Source: Erodium maritimum
Lineage: Eukaryota; Streptophyta; Magnoliopsida; Geraniales; Geraniaceae
Reading direction: 5' to 3'
Length of the DNA: 64,000 nucleotides
Assembly (NCBI GenBank): GCA_963921825.1
Contig: OY997594.1
Coordinates: forward strand, 56,405,675 to 56,469,674
Part shown: in pieces, positions 22,920-35,060 of the stretch
Numbering within the stretch: the first letter of the stretch is position 1
How the letters are laid out: each line of letters starts with the position of its first letter
Notes under the pieces: model-generated
Told to the model about the DNA's origin: nothing
What the model saw: the letters and a program-made list of their open reading frames with translations, nothing else
Database searches by the model: none
Program-made: the position numbers and the translations under genes

Positions 22920-24602
22920 ACGGGTTCTTCTTTCTCATAGGACTAGGGTTTTCTTTGGTGGCGGTATCAACCTTACAACATTTGTCCTGTGAAGTGTCTT
23001 CCGGCTGATTCTCCCCTTCCTCTCCAATGGTTATGCCAATGTGTTTAACAACGGCAACAGAAGTGTGATAGAGTTTGCTGCGTGGGTGGAAAGATAATAT
23101 ATCTTCTCTGGCTGCGGGTGGTCAAGCTCTCCAATGGGAGGCTCTGGTGGGTAGGTATTAGAGCTTGGTGCGGCAGACTGCGATAAAGGGACCACGTTTG
23201 AGGCAGACAAGAGAGGCAACAAGGACGCAAGCTTCTCCGACACACACGACTGGCGAGGGTGTTCCATGATCGGCCTCAGCCTTGCATGGCAACAGGGTTG
23301 CTTGGAACAGGGTCTCAGGTCGGAGGTAGAGATCAGTTGAGGAGAACAAGGAGGCGGGGGCCAGGGGGAGGGGGAGAAGACCCACAGTTTGAAGACCTCC
23401 GGTTCAATTGGGGGCGCTCTTCCAGAGAGGGGATGATGCTTGCCTCTATGATTGGATTGGAGTGTTTGTGGCGGCGGAGGCCAACACCAATGACAACCAG
23501 GGAGACATCGACTCGAGTGGCTCATCACGATCTGATGGGAACACAAAGAGGAGGTGTCCGGCCCGACAAGGCAGAGTGACTCACGACAGGATCCTCAGGT
23601 TACACGGGTTCTTCGATAGTCGGGAGTGAAAAAGTTAGGCTCCGTATTAGCGGTCTAGCGATCCAGGAGGTGGTTATCCCCCGACGGATTTGTGTGGCAG
23701 GGGACTCAATTTTTCCCTATGTAGTTGCGACCCCACATCTGACCACCTGGACCTTTTATCGTCAGTCCCTAGTGGATTGGCTATCGGATCTCTGGCGTAT
23801 GTCAGACGTGGTGGTCAAGCCATTGGAAGGCGGTGTGGTTGGCTTCTTCTTTTGGATAGTGAAGGAGAGGGCTATGGTTCCAACCAGGGAGCTGTGGGAA
23901 TTTCGACGCTCCCTGGTCCTATTCGCGGACCTACGACCTCCGATGCGGTCCAGAGACATGTTATTCATACACTTATTAGTCTGGGTTCGCATCTCCAATC
24001 TCCTGGCTGGGGCTTGGAACCGGGGTGTAGGTTTTCTTCTTGGAGGCGCACTAGGCACCTGTCTTACTGTGGACGCCAACACGAAGGGTTGTGCTGAGAT
24101 ACTTTATGAGGATTTAGGTGCGTCTGAACGTGCGACTTTTGCTTCAAAGCCTGTTGTGGTTTCGTCTCTCGAAGTTCTTAGGTATAGATTCTTCTCAATC
24201 TCACTTATAAACACCCCCCGAATCACTATTTTGGATGTAGCTACGTCAGACATATGAATGTGGCGTGCCCGGTAGGACAGGGCAATTGGGGTCTCTCTCA
24301 GAGATCCTTTACTGACTCACGGGTTGTCCGGTCTCAAGATCGTCATAAATGGGCGAACCTAGGGACGAACAAGTCTCAATTGAGGGGACCCTCTCTTACC
24401 CAGACACCAATATTCGCACCAGTCGCTTCGGGACCAGGAGACCGAAAGGGGAACAGAAAGATGATGGATGAGGAGGCATGTTCATCCGAACAAGTTAGGT
24501 CTTTTCTCGTCAAATTAGAGCGGTAAACCCTAGATTTCCAACCATGGTTAAGGTCTTTTCTTGTCATGGGGCTTCACCTAGAATTTCCCGATGGTACCTC
24601 AT
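22920..24602 (+). pseudogene. LINE 5' half: ORF1 with DUF4283-like domain and start of ORF2
   Basis: The 196-codon ORF 23670-24257 shows the plant LINE ORF1 pattern of a DUF4283 domain: LWRMSDVVVKPLEGGVVGFF, a Trp-Glu-Phe segment, VWVRISNLLAGAWNRG, then LGTCLTVDANTKGCAEILY. This domain is thought to bind the element RNA. A following ATG at 24544 opens MVKVFSCHGASPRISRW, which looks like the start of an ORF2 endonuclease. A solo Gypsy LTR cuts it at 24603 and sequence resumes at 27325. Upstream frames are broken, and the 5' boundary near 22920 is a guess. Confidence 0.65.
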
Positions 24603-27324
24603 TGTAAATACCGCTTCGGGTTAAAACGGGTTAAGCTTTAAAGTTTGTTCGTTTGGAGCGTCGGGTTGAAAATCGGATTATTTTTTGGTTCGTTTAATAA
24701 AAAGAAAAAAGAAGAAGGCTGGACCGGGCGGGCCTGACCGACCAGCAGACCCGGCCCGAGCTAGGCCAACCCGACCCAGCTCCTTTCCTCGCGTTGGGCC
24801 GTGGGAGCCCAGGCCCGTCTAAGGCCCAAAGTGTGGCGGCCCGCGTATTTAAACGCGTTTTAGGGTTTCTAACTCTCATTTCTTCTTCTTCGTTGCGCAA
24901 CCGACCCTCCTCTTTCTCTCCCTCTCCATCTCCGACCCTCTCTCCCTCTTCCTTCACGCCCGAACCTCTCGCCGCCTCACCTTCCATCTCCCTCTTCGAC
25001 CTTCTATCTCTCTCCCGACCTTTCTCTCCCGACCATCCCTCCCTCTCCGTCCAGATCACGCCCGCGCCGTCCCTCTCCCGTGGTCGCCTTTCCCTCATCT
25101 CCACGCCTGATCTACTCGTTGTCGCCGTGCACGCCCTGAACCGAGACGGGCTCGCCGTCGCGCTCACCAGATCCAGGACGAAACCCGAGCCCGTTCAGAT
25201 CAGAGGCGAGAGAACGTGCTCAGCCCTTTCGCCGCCGCCCTTTTTCCCCTACGGTGAGCGTTGCACCGTGAGGCCTCGGCCGGTTTTTTCACCGCCGATG
25301 GTCGGCCGGAGTTGAAAAACCGAACCTTTCCCTTCTTCCTTTTTGTTTTTCCGAGCATTTTTGGTTCTGTTCGAGTGTTTTTGAAACGAGTTAATTAAAG
25401 AAATAAAAAGAAAAGGAATTAAGACCAGTTCAGTTTTAAATCAAAAAGGGTTTCGAAATAGATTCAAACTAAAAATGGTTTTAACTGGATTGTGGAACAA
25501 ATATGAAAAACCTTGAACTATTGAACGGATTTGGGACATCGGACGAATAAACCGGACTGTTAATCGGACTTAGAACGGGATTAAAAGTGGAAACTCTGAA
25601 TCGGACACATCGGGAATCGTGCCTCGAAACCCGTTCCTTGGGAATCATGCCATGAAACGCGCGCCTCGAGAATCGTGTCTCGGGATCCGCGCATTGGGAA
25701 TCGTGCCTCGAAAAACGTGCACCGGTTTCTGTGCTCGGAGCTCGAGTACTCGAACCCGATTCGTCGTATAATCCCGCTTTTAGTCTGCTCGAGTTTAAAA
25801 GACAACTGTTGAATTTAAATTGGACCGTTCGTAACCTATAAATTTAACTTTGGAACCGCTTTTAATTATGACTTTCCGTGTTAATTTAGAGTCCGGTTTC
25901 GATCATAGAGAAGACCGGAGGTAGCGAGCCAGGACGTCAGCAGCTAGGAGACGTAGCTGTCGGTTCGTCTTGAGGTAGGGAGCGTAGCGGATACCGTTTC
26001 AATTGCGGAAAGTTACTAGTATGCCTATAGGTCGTTTTTACTTAATCTGAACTGTTATAACTGCATGATTAGGGCGTGAGGAACGAGTGAACTGAGGGAT
26101 AGCTTACATGCCATGTCGAGCCTTAAGTTTGGGATTGCCGTGCTGGTAGATTGGCCTGTCGAGCCGTACGTTGTGTGCTGATTGAATTGCCTGTTATTGT
26201 TTGAGATGCACGCTGTGTGACTTAGTGTCGATAAGTTTAACAGTCAAGAATTAGTATATCCGGTGAGCATGCTGTTACTATGTGTGGGCGAGTGTGCCTT
26301 GTTTGTTATGTTGTGAATCTTGGTTGTTTTGAGGTCGGGTGAGTGATAGACCGACGTGACGTGTTGTGGTACGATTGTTGGGCTTGGTAAGCCGTGTTTA
26401 GTTATGACATTGCGATGTGTGATATTATCTTGATGTTTGTTCCACGAGGAGTTGTATTCCGGTATGGTACCTACGACCGAGGAGGTACGCCGGTGTAGGG
26501 TAGTACCTAGGCCGACGGTGTGGTCCCACGTATGCGCGGTCCCCCGGATAGTGGTTCCGGTACGATACCTACATCGAGGGGGTAGTCCGATGTGGGATAT
26601 CTAGGTTGACGGTTTGTGTTGACTCGTACCCAGAAGGAGTGCTGGGAAGAGGTCTAGGCCGATGGAGATTCTGGTATGACGTATTGTGATTGTGCCCCAA
26701 GTGTTTTCCGGGAAGATATCTAGGAGGACGCTGTGTGTTCCGGAATGATATGATAGAGTCGGGCTATGGACAGCCGGCGGAGTAGGGGACTGCGGTACGG
26801 GATGTGTTTGTGTTTTTCTTGTTTATATTATGCCTGGTGATATGTTAAGTGTTGTGGTTGTAGTTTATGCTTGGTCGTTTGAGTAGGTTGTGAGTGTGGT
26901 CTGGTCTTGAGTTGAGGTTTGTGGTTACGAGTTCCGTTGGGAATTAGTCGTGTGATGTACTAGTATGCCCTAATTGGACGGTTACCCGTGGTGTTGAGCG
27001 CTTGCTTATAACCTTAACTATTTTTCCTACTGAGCGAAAGCTCACCCCTTACCTTGTTGTTTTTCAGGTTCTAAGCGGGATGTGTACCAGCTGGATGCTC
27101 GATGCTTGGGAGCTTACGAGGGTTCTAGGTTAGAATGTCTAGAGACGTACTATTTCCTTTTATTAAGCCTTTTTACTGATTGTTTTACCGAGCAGTTGAC
27201 TCGCGGTTAAATTTCGGAGTTTAAAATTGTTATCAAAGTTGTGTTTTGGCTTTTCTTTCATTCAAAATTTTATTGTTTTAGTTCACGTCTCGAGTCCGGT
27301 CAAAACCGGATTTGGGGTGTGACA
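24603..27324 (+). repeat. Solo Gypsy LTR (2,722 bp)
   Basis: It starts TGTAAATACCGCTTCGGG and ends GGATTTGGGGTGTGACA. The target duplication CTCAT is perfect at 24598-24602 and 27325-27329. No internal region remains. It contains a likely promoter (24846), a pyrimidine-rich segment to about 25300, a degenerate repeat of GAATCGTGCCTCG near 25610-25740, and the CGGTGTAGG-type minisatellite at 26440-26760. Confidence 0.95.
24846..24853 (+). promoter_or_regulatory. TATA box of the solo LTR promoter
   Basis: TATTTAAA, followed 10 bases later by TAGGGTTT (a telo-box-like motif). The arrangement fits the U3/R junction of the LTR. Confidence 0.55.
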
Positions 27325-27329
27325 CTCAT

Positions 27330-27960
27330 TGCGAGTCAAAGGGCCTCTATCTTTTTCGACGTCGGCCAGAGGCCAGTCACACTCCTTTCCAAAGAGCCAC
27401 ACAGAGGAGAGGCCAAAGGGTGCTTTGGGGCTAGTAACGATTTCCCTCCATACGGGTAGGAAGAGCTTGGTGGAGGACATTCAAGATTCCGAGTCCAGGG
27501 GATATCTACACGTTTCGATAGGGCGTATCGAGCAAAGACGGTAGTAGCAAGAACCCTTGTCTTGTCCAATAAGGAGTTCGTAGTCCAGTGGGGTCCGTGG
27601 GTACTACCGCCTAACTGGACTTATGGTGGCAGTGGTTCTACCAAGTACCGACAAAATACTCTTTTAGTTTCTCGGGAGCCAACACTCTCGCGTTCTTGGA
27701 TGCCTACACTATCAATTAAGGGAGGACGATATACGTTGGATTCTCGAATAAATACTTAGTCCGCCTCGGCGCCAACTTTTTGGAAATAGGTCATCTCTGC
27801 TCTAGCTTACCATTTAGAGTAGATGTACTGGTGTCTTCGGCCGCGATCAAAGTATCCCTCTCTCGACATCCTCCTGGAGCATTTCCGTATATGAGCATTT
27901 TTAATCCTTTTGTTACTCCTTATTTCTAATCCCATGATGTTCGGGCATTTCAGTTCATTA
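27330..27960 (+). pseudogene. LINE continuation beyond the solo LTR
   Basis: Sequence to the right of the solo LTR should continue the interrupted LINE ORF2. It shows fragmented short ORFs with no intact endonuclease motif, so the copy is heavily decayed or truncated. The right boundary is approximate. Confidence 0.35.
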
Positions 27961-29778
27961 TCTGATTTTTTGTTTTCAAGGCTATCCCGTTTAGGTCGAG
28001 AATTTATTTTTTATTAATTCAATGATTACGACTTACTATTAGTTACTACAGTATAAAAAATAGAAAGAAAACCAAACACTTGATTGTGCACTAGCTCATT
28101 ACGGTGGAGGGGGTATAAGTTGATACAATAATTAGAGATGATATAGCAAAATGAGAGAGGAAATACAAGTGGTAGCTTGAAAGTGAATTATTGCATCGGC
28201 CTCGATGAGAGAATATTTGGATACAAATGAGTCGTAGTCTTGTAGAGACAAGCCGAGTCCTATTGTTTTCTTGTACTTGAAAACTGTTCCAAATAAATAT
28301 TTATTTGATATCCAAGTCACTAATTAATTTATCACAAGTAAACGCGTATATATATGGGTCATAATCATCCTTTGTAGACGTTTGAGACCAAGAAACAAAA
28401 CAGAACCCCAGCAAGAATCGAGAGGTTTTGTCTGTCTTGGACCTCTCCAACTAATCCACCATCACCTAATAGCTAATACATATGATATGGTCACCATTCT
28501 CATCTTCTGTCAACAACACTATCAATCAACTCTACACTTGTTCTTCTCCTTCACCCTTCAACTCCATCCCTTAAATACATATCATAATCAAAGATGTTGT
28601 TTTTATTTGCATATAAAAAAAGAAGAAAAAGAAGGGTCAAAATAAGGAGGAAGAAAAAGGTGAAGAGCGCACGAGGGGGTGTCCAACTTTGGACTGTTTC
28701 TGCAAAATGAAGTTGACACAATCACACACGCACGAATGAATAATACACAGATAGAGAGAGGTCTTGTTTTGGTGCCTGTCGAGCACTGAGTTTTCTTATA
28801 TTCAAAACAAAAACCTGTCTGTAAATTTCCTTTTTGTTTCAAAAAAAGCAAAACCCAGTTTGGAGATGGAGATGGAGTTGAGTAACAAGAGAGTGAATAT
28901 GGAAGTGGTCAGGTCAGGGAATTCCATAACCCATTTTCCATGCAATGTCTTATTTTCTGTCCCTTCACGAGGCCCTGACATTAAAACCATATTGTATTAT
29001 TTGGTACCTGAAGACCAAATAATTAAATAAATTAAGGTGAGGGAGAGTCAGAGTGGCCATTCCTCTCCTCAGAACCAGAGACCATCATCCATCATCTTTG
29101 AATTTGATAGAAAGCAAAAGAAAGCCTTGAGAGTTGTTGAAGATGATTTTTCAGTATTGATTTGACACTCTCTGTCTTGAGTTTTGATGCCCTCTAGTTC
29201 ACTTGGGATCCATTCTTCCACAGATATACACCTCCTTCACGTGCAAGATTCTTTTCCCTTTCCACATATATACATTTATTTTAAGTTTTGATTGAATTTT
29301 GAGTGGCGACTAGGAGATGATGACTTTGACTAGGTTTTGGTAAGACAAGGTTGTGTAGGTGCACATGTACATGTTACATGTTACATGTATGGCGAGAAAC
29401 ATTTGTAATTAGAGCAATCCAAATCATTATACTGCAGCTAATAATTAATTAATTATACACTAGAGCAGCAGCTGCTGCAGTATATAATATCATATGAGAA
29501 AGCAACAAAAGCAAATCAGCAATCCTTGACCCAATTGTCCAAATCAAGACACTGATATGATATGACCCAGTCCCAGTCCCAGGGTAAGAGATGAGGTTTT
29601 CGAAATATTGTTCCCAATACCACAGACCTCTTGAACCCACAGACAATGAAGGGACTCCCCCTAAAGCTGAGACGACCACTGTCACAATTCAAGTTTATCT
29701 CTGTTTTTCGTTCTCGTTACCATCACTTGGTCCGATTCTAATAAATCAGATGGCTTTACATGATTTGCAAAGAATAGG
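27961..29778. other. Spacer
   Basis: AT-rich sequence. I see no gene, RNA gene or terminal repeat I can support. Confidence 0.5.
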
Positions 29779-29790
29779 TTGTTTTTGTGA

Positions 29791-30732
29791 TTTTTTTTTT
29801 TTGAGTAAGTGTAACTTTCATTCCTTTAAAAAGAGGTAGTACAAATTTGAGGGTCCTGACGGGACAAATACAATAACCCTTGTAACTACGTAAACGTTTA
29901 GGACGTTATTGAACGGAGCGCCATTAAGGCTAACCAAGACAGAAACTAAAACCCATTAACGAACACTGCTCAAGGTAGGGCTTGTAGACCACTGGTCCCC
30001 CGAAGACGACACGTTTCTTCTGTTGGAAACCCGAACTTGTGGACATCAGATTGACGATGGTAGATGTGATGACGAATATTGCTCAGTGTAGGGCCTGTAA
30101 GCCGCTGGGTCCCCTGAAGGGGACACGTTTCTTCTGTTGTAGACTCGAACCTGTGCACGTCCGAGCGACGATGGTAGATGTGAATAAGAGATTCCTCTCG
30201 GGAAGAGTCCCTGATTTCGTAGGAAAAGGCTTTGAATCGTCGCTCAGTGATCAATAACCCTGCAAAGCACAACATAAACGATAAAATAAACCAGAGCCAA
30301 TCGAACCGAGATCGAGGAAGAAGCCCCGAAGGAGGCCAAGGCGGCGAATCCAGTGATAGCGGCTTTACTGGCAATTGTAGAGGCGGCTGGGGTTACCTAG
30401 AAAGGAGGATTTGCGTTGGAGAAGCAGACGACAACCACCGGAAAGCGACGCCCGTCAGGTAACCCAGAGCAAGGTCATGAGAAGCAGACGACAACCACCA
30501 GGAGAGATTTCCGTAACCGGGAGAATAGTGCAGGCCCCTAGGATAAGGAGGGATGAGACCAACGTGTGAGGATGCGCGCCAGAACAGCGGAGAAGGACCG
30601 GACATTAGTCGAGAGAGGTAGGGACCGGACATTAACCGGGAGAGGTATAGCCTGCGTCGGAGAGAGGCATGGCGAGAAGGGGATGAAACCCTAGGTCTAG
30701 TCTCTAAGAGAGGCGTAAACCCTAGCAGAACC
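29791..30732 (-). mobile_element. Short non-LTR retroposon (942 bp) with 12-bp TSD
   Basis: Flanked by a perfect 12-bp duplication TTGTTTTTGTGA at 29779-29790 and 30733-30744. A 12-base T run (29791-29802) abuts the left copy, which is the poly(A) tail of a minus-strand insert. The 5' end reads GGTTCTGCTAGGGTTTACG. The body has a pyrimidine-rich, GC-rich leader and a 113-bp tandem duplication near the 3' end. No reverse transcriptase is encoded, so it must use LINE proteins in trans. The largest ORF (30374-29970, 134 codons) overlaps the repeats, has one hydrophobic stretch, and matches nothing I recognise. Confidence 0.85.
29968..30185. repeat. 113-bp tandem duplication inside the retroposon
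   Basis: Units start at 29968 and 30081; shared blocks include GACACGTTTCTTCTGTTG and GACGATGGTAGATGTGA. Confidence 0.9.
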
Positions 30733-30744
30733 TTGTTTTTGTGA

Positions 30745-31755
30745 AAATAGACTCATGCAGAGTGATGGTTTTTATAGTATTGACCCAATTTTTATTATCA
30801 ATATTTTATGTATTTATTGTCATTATAAACGTATATTATAAATATATATAGAAATTTTATATCTAAAGTCAACTATAAAACTAATAATAGTAAGTGATAA
30901 ATTCTTATCTATTAAAAATTTAATATTATAATTATAATTATTATATTATATAACTCATATTCTAATAATATTATATAATATATTTTTATTTTTTATTAAT
31001 GGATAGAAAAATACAGATACCATTAATCCCAACGTTTTCTTACTACCTTCAGATTTGACTTGCTAAGCAAACAAATTCAGTTTCAAGTTTAACTCCCTTT
31101 CTCACCTCAACCTTTTTTACCTTCTTTTTTTTACCATGTTTAATAATTTACTTCAAGGTTCCAGAAGATTTGCCAAAACCGATAATGACCCTCATTGGGA
31201 TTACTTGCTAAATACGGCATCTGAGTGAGATTTGAGCTTCAAAACTAATCTTAACAAAAAGAGAGACCAATCAGAAGTATAACTCTGACTTGCCTGAAAG
31301 GCTTCAATAATCCTCTAATTATTGAAGCACATGCCAAAGGACCAGCTCCCAGTCTCACATGCAAGACCTTGCTTCCCTTGTTTTTTCTTCTTCAATTTCT
31401 TATCCTAACCATGTTTCCTTTTATTTCCAACACTGAATCTCATAATATTAAGGATTCAAAATACACTCACTACCTGGAGACAACGAAAGAGAGACGCTCC
31501 AATCAACACTTCACAGCATCCCGTATGTGGTCTCCGTCTGCAAGTAATAAAAGGGATAATTAGATTGATATTGTCAGTAACTCAATGTCTAAGTAGCTAT
31601 TTAGCACTTCCTTTCATACACGATAAAATTATACTCGAAAAGCATAAAAAGAACCTATGTTACAAACACAATAATGTTATGACGTTTTTTTACAACGTTT
31701 TTGAAACTAAACCCTACTGACTGGAACTAACTGACATGGTTGCATACTGAAAATC
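30745..31755. other. AT-rich spacer
   Basis: Very AT-rich from 30800 to 31010. No coding recognised. The 3' flank of the RPC9 relic is at its right end. Confidence 0.5.
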
Positions 31756-32038
31756 TCAACCTTCTTCCATTTGAGTTCCATCTTCTTCAGGCTCTGCGTT
31801 TTCTACAGTTTCCTCTTTATCCTCTTCATTCTATTCTTCCAGCTGAGGTTTGCTTGGACTAGGCGGCAACACAGCTTCTATCATCTCTATAATAGCAGAG
31901 GAAGCAATGTTTCCTGAGGTAACCGCGTCTCACATTCTTCTATGATATAAGAAACACAAATGAGATAAGCTAGATAAGAAACAGATTTTTAAACCAGCCC
32001 TCAAATACAAATATTCTAGATTATAAAAATGAGGATCA

Positions 32039-32886
32039 AAGTTAAAAAAATTAAAAACTACATATGATATGCACATTTGAGAGGAGAATAAGATAAGTAG
32101 TTCGCCTCTCTACCCGGCCGTTCCTTTGACAGCAACCTATAGTGAGGCTGTGGCATCAAAAGGTGGACGAAATCAACTAGCGTCTCAGGTGTTCAGATTT
32201 GTGAACAAAGAACAAACCAGTGGTAGTGATTTTCGGGTTCAGGGGATAGTCGAATCCTCTGTACCGAGGGTTTCGGTTACCAGCTCTGTTGAGGACGCAG
32301 GTAGAATCAGTTCTCAGGTGAAGGCATCGAGCGCAAAGATTCGTAATAGGTTGGGGAAAGAGAGTTTCGTCAAGGTGTTTATTAGTAATCTGCCTTTTGA
32401 TTAATCTGGCGAGTGGTTTTGTTCGTTTTTTGGTGTTTGTAGGGGGGGGGGGGGGGGGGGGGGGGCTGTTGGATTCATTCTTTATCGAACGCCCAAATAG
32501 GCAAGGGCAAGGGTAAGACTTTTATGTTTCAGGTTAAGCCTATAAGCTCAGGAGCGACCTAGGGACAGTGCTATCCCGCCTGTTTCAGCAATCCTGTTCG
32601 TCAAGCGTTTGCTAATAGACCAGCGTTGGTTGAACCTGAAAAGGAGGACGATGGGGAGGACTTCATGGGAATAGTGATAATATTAATGACTAGGGGAGCT
32701 TTTCCCTGGTTTGAGTGTTGCGTTTTGTGGCTTCTACGTGTTTTATCGTTTTTTAGTCTTGGACCTAGTCCCTGTTAGCTCTCTTAAGGTGAGCTCTTTT
32801 GTGATCGTTTCCCGGTCTTTAGACTCTTTTGTTCCTTTCCTTCTCGGAAAGTGAACTCCTATTATTAAACTTCTGAGCTTATAAAT
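32039..32886 (+). mobile_element. Internally deleted LINE (848 bp) in the RPC9 intron, 12-bp TSD
   Basis: Flanked by a perfect duplication AAATGAGGATCA at 32027-32038 and 32887-32898. It carries a LINE ORF1 start (32126-32404, ending FVKVFISNLPFD, an RRM-like strand) that is immediately stopped. A G run and a short remainder follow, then a LINE-type 3' end finishing ACTTCTGAGCTTATAAATA. ORF2 is absent, so it moved with proteins supplied in trans. Confidence 0.8.
32442..32465. repeat. 24-base G homopolymer
   Basis: Uninterrupted G run inside the LINE derivative, at a Gly-coding GGG position. Confidence 0.95.
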
Positions 32887-33249
32887 AAATGAGGATCACA
32901 AATAATTTTCAGGGTTTTAAATGACAGATGTGAACTAACAGCATCAACTTTGATCACCACACAAATTCCAGATTGCGCCAAACATGTGTTTGAAGTCTGC
33001 AATGCCACATATCCATCATTTTTGGCCTTTTCTATTCTTTAAAAAAGAATCATGACAGAACTTGTCTAAAGCTCAATATAAAATCAACACCTAAAAAAAG
33101 TGTATTTTTTTCTTTCTTACAGCTAAATGTGAATAAGTTTTATAAGGTAAATTAGATAGTGATTCTTGTTATAGTCGTTAAACTGAATTGCCTCGTGTCG
33201 TTGAATTTAATGTCTTTTTAATAATTCAGACAGTTCAATGAGCATATTA

Positions 33250-33627
33250 GAGCATCTCAATTGAGGGGACACTGGGAGGGGGTTAGGCCATAATTTTTGG
33301 AGCTGGTAGCAGGGCGCTAACTGATGGGGGTGCTAGCGCTTTGCTGGCGGTGGCACTCCAGCAAGCACTGGCGCTCTGCAGCCAGGTGCCCCTGGCCTAC
33401 ACCTCCTCCGCCTCTCTCCTTGTGGATATAGAGCTTTCGGTTCAATTTCAAATTTGTACTTTCTTGTATTGTACCGTTTTTGCAGCATCCTCCTAGCATC
33501 ATCTCCTCAGTGGGAGCAAAAAGTCTAGCATTTGGTGCTAGACACTCTCTCTCCTACATGGCACCCTTTCTCTCTCTTCTAGCACCCTCTTAACTCAAAA
33601 GAGGTAATGCTCTCAATGGGGATACTC
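33250..33627. mobile_element. Tourist-like MITE (PIF/Harbinger), 378 bp
   Basis: Terminal inverted repeats GAGCATCTCAATTGAG and (from the right end, inverted) GAGTATCCCCATTGAG, flanked by the 3-bp duplication TTA at 33247-33249 and 33628-33630. No transposase. It sits in the large intron of the RPC9 relic. Confidence 0.8.
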
Positions 33628-33630
33628 TTA

Positions 33631-35060
33631 TATAACAGCAAGACCTTTCACAGATGTAATATTGTACAAGACGTAGCCAAAAACAACAATAGCCAGAACG
33701 GAAAATCTAAAATGGACAAATATGTCCTGGAAAAGCTAATATTACATCCAACATCTACAAAACTCTAACAAAGGGAATAACACGAACATACACAAATCTT
33801 ACATCACCTACCTCCCAAATTTGGTATGAAGAGTTTCATTTTTACATGCGTCTGGCTTGCACATAAACTTCTCGCTTACTGCTAATTTAGAACTCTATTT
33901 CAAGCAAAAATGACCAGCTACCAAGATTACATAATTACTGTAAGAAAAGCTATTGCGCTGAAAATCCTAAGAGTCTTGGAACGGTAAAAGAATTGTCCGA
34001 TTACATGCTTCGTCACTTAATATCATGTAAAACTACACATCATTTATTATTTACTCTACATAAGACCTATAAGTTTATCAGTAATTGTTGCAGTATATTC
34101 AACAGGAAACTTTAACAACTAATTGACATTTTACGCTTTGCTGCAATCAGCATTACGCTGCACCGATTTGTTAGAAAGAAATCAACCATAATGTTCCATT
34201 GCCTACAATGTTCCTTCATTTCTATGGGGAAAATATGATTCCATACTATAATGTTACTGATTTGGCATCAAATATATCCACAGTGAAATAAGAAATGCAG
34301 TTTCATAGTGAAATATTTATGAGGGTAGGGATAAGTGAAGTGCCTCTCAATCTTAATTATTCATGCAACCTACCATTCCAGTTTCATATGGGAAACACTG
34401 CTACCCCGATGTTTTGCGGCCATATGGATTGTTCTATGTCAGATTGGAAACACCCATCATCAACTTATGTATCATCTTGTTGAACACCTAAGTGCAAGAA
34501 TGTCATGTTGGGTCAACTACGTTTCATTTGTGTGGTACTGATGAGTGACGATGACAACATCTAGCCACTGGAAACAGCCCGTCCTTAATAATTCTAGAGG
34601 GTAATTCCAGTAATGTAATATTTCATTTCACAAGAAAAGCAAATTTAATGTGCAAATCATGCCATGGTTTTGACAGAACATGTGGCTATCAACCAATAGT
34701 TGATAGTTTAGGTCAGGAAACAAAGTTGGAGTCAAGGACAGTTTATTTAGTATGAGCATTATAAGAAGTGGGAGAGCACTGAGCAGTGATGCTCCCTTTA
34801 GGTATTACTACATAATTTAGGCATGTAATCGATGCCACCTGAACTTAGGACATATTTTCCACTATGTCTAGAATTCAGTTTAGGTAATAATGGGCACCCA
34901 TTGACTGTTTCCACTGAATATCTAACAATTCACACTTGAACTAGAAAATAAAAAATAAAAAACCGGCCGCATACAACAACAATCTGAATTTATTTCCCTA
35001 AGATATGATGTCTGAATGAGAAGTAGAAGACAATATACAAGAAGATCATAATAAACTTAC
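33631..35060 (-). other. Remainder of RPC9 intron 4
   Basis: AT-rich, without recognisable coding or repeats, ending at the exon 4 donor (GTAAGT on the - strand, 35060-35055). Confidence 0.5.

Noticed and set aside
24794..25315. Ser/Pro-rich ORF of 173 codons in a solo LTR, with its antisense partner
   Set aside because: Pyrimidine-rich leader sequence of the LTR with no domain; similar low-complexity ORFs appear in the other LTRs (48106-48875, 53158-53743).
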